This document shows, one piece after another, positions 62,201 to 64,000 of a stretch of DNA of 64,000 nt; positions within the stretch are counted from its first letter, which is position 1; each line of letters starts with the position of its first letter. The notes under the pieces are model-generated. The model saw only the letters and a list, made by a program, of their open reading frames with translations, did no database searches and was not told the origin of the DNA. A program made the translations under genes and the position numbers. The stretch is taken from positions 248,001 to 312,000 of the forward strand of contig JAXRKN010000028.1 in assembly GCA_038502055.1 (NCBI GenBank), read 5' to 3'. Source of the DNA: Tanytarsus gracilentus. Taxonomy: Eukaryota > Arthropoda > Insecta > Diptera > Chironomidae.

Positions 62201-62693
62201 AGGCCAATTGATGTGCTGAAAGTGCAGCAGCAGTATAAAGACAAACGTATGGGTGCATTGTATGGCGAGCCAGATCGAATTTATGATGTTGTTTATGGTG
62301 CAGCTCCTAAGGAGAATGGAACATATGGCAATATAAATAGATCTCAACCGAAAGTCATTCAACGACCAGCATCCGCTATGGGTGGATCTCTTTTCTATCA
62401 ACAGCAAAATCGACATACGATGGGTCGAATGACTCCCGTAATCCTCCAGCAGCCTCCACAGCAACAAATTTTTGCACGACAAGGCGACATCATTGTTAAT
62501 AATCAAATTTATCGACCACTTTCGGCAATTCCATCGACGATGATGTCACCGAAACAGAAAATAGCACAGCCTCAAGTACAGTCACAACCATCTCAGCCAA
62601 TTTATTCCACTCCGACACGTAGAAAAACTGCTACGAGTTATGAAAGTGATTCCGAAGCTGGCGAAATTCAGAGCATCATGGCGAGAAAATATG
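59300..62693 (+). CDS. large disordered scaffold-like protein, partial
   Basis: A single exon codes 1131 aa and ends at a consensus donor (TATG, then GTAAGT at 62694), so the protein continues beyond the window. An acceptor at 59228 and an in-frame TAA between it and the ATG show that translation starts at 59300 (or the ATG two codons on). The protein is rich in Asn, Ser, Lys and, late, Gln. It has no obvious globular domain. Short motifs visible are an RVxF-type protein phosphatase 1 docking candidate (KKSVSF, residues 123-128), SH3-ligand candidates IPVPLPRK (241-248) and PPVPLRR (599-605), several basic patches, and Tyr-containing stretches (IYDVVYG) that could be phosphorylated. This is typical of cytoskeletal or junctional adaptors. 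I do not recognise the family. The promoter is probably many kilobases upstream. Confidence 0.88.
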
Positions 62694-64000
62694 GTAAGTG
62701 TCTAAATTAATTTTAATACAAAAATTCTCGTAAGTTTTGTAAAAAATTAACGTTTCTTTTTATTTCAAAACATACAACAGTTTTAAATGTTTGCTGTTGA
62801 ATGGTTTCAAGATATATGTTTGCAAAATACGTTAGCATATAGCATTTAAATTCACATGCGGCAGTGGTTTTAAAAAGTGATTTGTTATGCTGAGATGTAG
62901 TCTCGATCTCTATGAGAGAAAGAGAGCAATTGCAATAATGCATATGCTCGTTTTGGCGCATCGTAGTAAAGGGTTCATTGTCCTTTGGGGGGTGAAAGGA
63001 GATAAAATTCACAGGCCGATGGACACCAGTATTGTGTGTGACACATATACACAAAGCCTCATGTGGATATTTTAGGTGCTAGATTTTCTAATTATTTAAT
63101 TTTAAAATTACAACAATTTTTAAAGTGATAAATTTTATTCACTTTAAATGGGTTCATAAAAAATTTAAAGTTTGTAATTTTTAAACAGAGATAAATCCCC
63201 TGAAAAACTGTTAAAAAATAAACCTCGCGATTTGGTTCGGCACATTTCACATTTCCGACATACACATCTTGGATGATGATGATAACATGCTTTAAGTTGC
63301 GAGGAAATGAAACACATCGAAATCCTGAATTTATGCGGTCTCTGAGAGAGAAAAACTTGCGAGAGAATGCTCTGAATCACCCTTTTTACGTTAATGCGCG
63401 CGCATGAATTTTCCATACGTTTTTCATGGGGCGGAAACATATTCATCCTCAGCACTACTGAAATATCCTTACGACGATAGTCTCTCTCAGTTAGTGTTAA
63501 ATTTTCGTGAAAAATTGCAGGTTTTCCTTTTTGCTCTCGACTTCTTTAATGGAATAAAAATTTTCATAAGGATTTTATTGAAATTAAGTGAAATTTACGG
63601 TCGGGCAGTGTGCAAAAGCAAAGTTGAGAAAGGAACAAAAATAGTTGAAGTGTAAATAGTGCAGTCTCGACCGGATTTTATGAGAAATTGATTAAAAGAA
63701 AATTTCGTATGCAAAAAAAAGTTTCTGAATTATTAATGAAGAAAATTTAAATTTAAAAATATAATTTTATCTAAGAAAACGTTCAAGTTATCTCGAACAC
63801 AGAAAAATTTCCATTCCACCCCTCAGCGAAACTAATTTCGAAAGGAAAAACTAATTTAAACAAAAACAACAAATTTTAATGAACACTTCCTCAAACCATT
63901 CATCGTCTCACGTCTCGAATTGCGAAAGTAAGGAAAAAAGAAAGGAAACATGGCAATTAGAAACGACGTAAAAAATAAAATCTCATGAAAAGGAGGAAAA
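62694..64000 (+). other. intron of the large gene, continuing past the window
   Basis: Begins with a GTAAGT donor. No acceptor followed by a convincing in-phase coding exon is seen before the window ends. Short open frames here are AT-rich and unsupported. Confidence 0.5.

Overview
The window looks like nuclear DNA of an insect, most likely a lower (nematoceran) dipteran. It is AT-rich, has short GT-AG introns (about 55-75 bp in several genes) beside a few introns of 1-4 kb, and carries unmistakable animal genes. The species cannot be named from the sequence alone. I see no prokaryotic features, tRNA, rRNA, CRISPR array or viral gene.

Layout. 0.3-8.6 kb is a compact cluster: nicalin (NCLN, +), a probable CENP-C (-) in convergent orientation, and an unrecognised 215-aa nuclear-type protein (+) diverging from CENP-C. 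8.6-18.9 kb holds a secreted GMC oxidoreductase (+). A good TATA+Inr core promoter lies about 4.1 kb upstream of its coding start and is probably its promoter. 18.9-32 kb is a 13-kb stretch without a convincing gene; two weak candidate exons are listed. 32-33.8 kb encodes a Ly6/uPAR (quiver-type) GPI-anchored protein in six exons, one only 24 bp. 36.4-40.7 kb is a divergent pair: pasha (the DGCR8 homologue, -) and PIG-B (GPI mannosyltransferase 3, +), sharing a promoter region of about 450 bp. 41-59 kb is gene-poor and contains two copies, in opposite orientation and about 9 kb apart, of one roughly 1-kb repeat element. 59.3-62.7 kb is a single large coding exon of a disordered, scaffold-like protein that continues past the window.

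How the genes relate. Most are independent housekeeping genes: ER membrane-protein biogenesis (nicalin), kinetochore (CENP-C), microRNA processing (pasha) and GPI-anchor synthesis (PIG-B). PIG-B makes the type of anchor that the Ly6 protein would carry, but nothing suggests this is more than coincidence. The most unusual content is the pair of inverted elements. Each has an 11-bp subterminal inverted repeat, hairpin-forming ends, a (GTCY/GTCGTCT)n tract and a 17-bp minisatellite. The combination resembles dipteran DINE-1/mini-me (Helentron-associated) non-autonomous elements. One variable base of the inverted repeat is matched at both ends within each copy but differs between copies.
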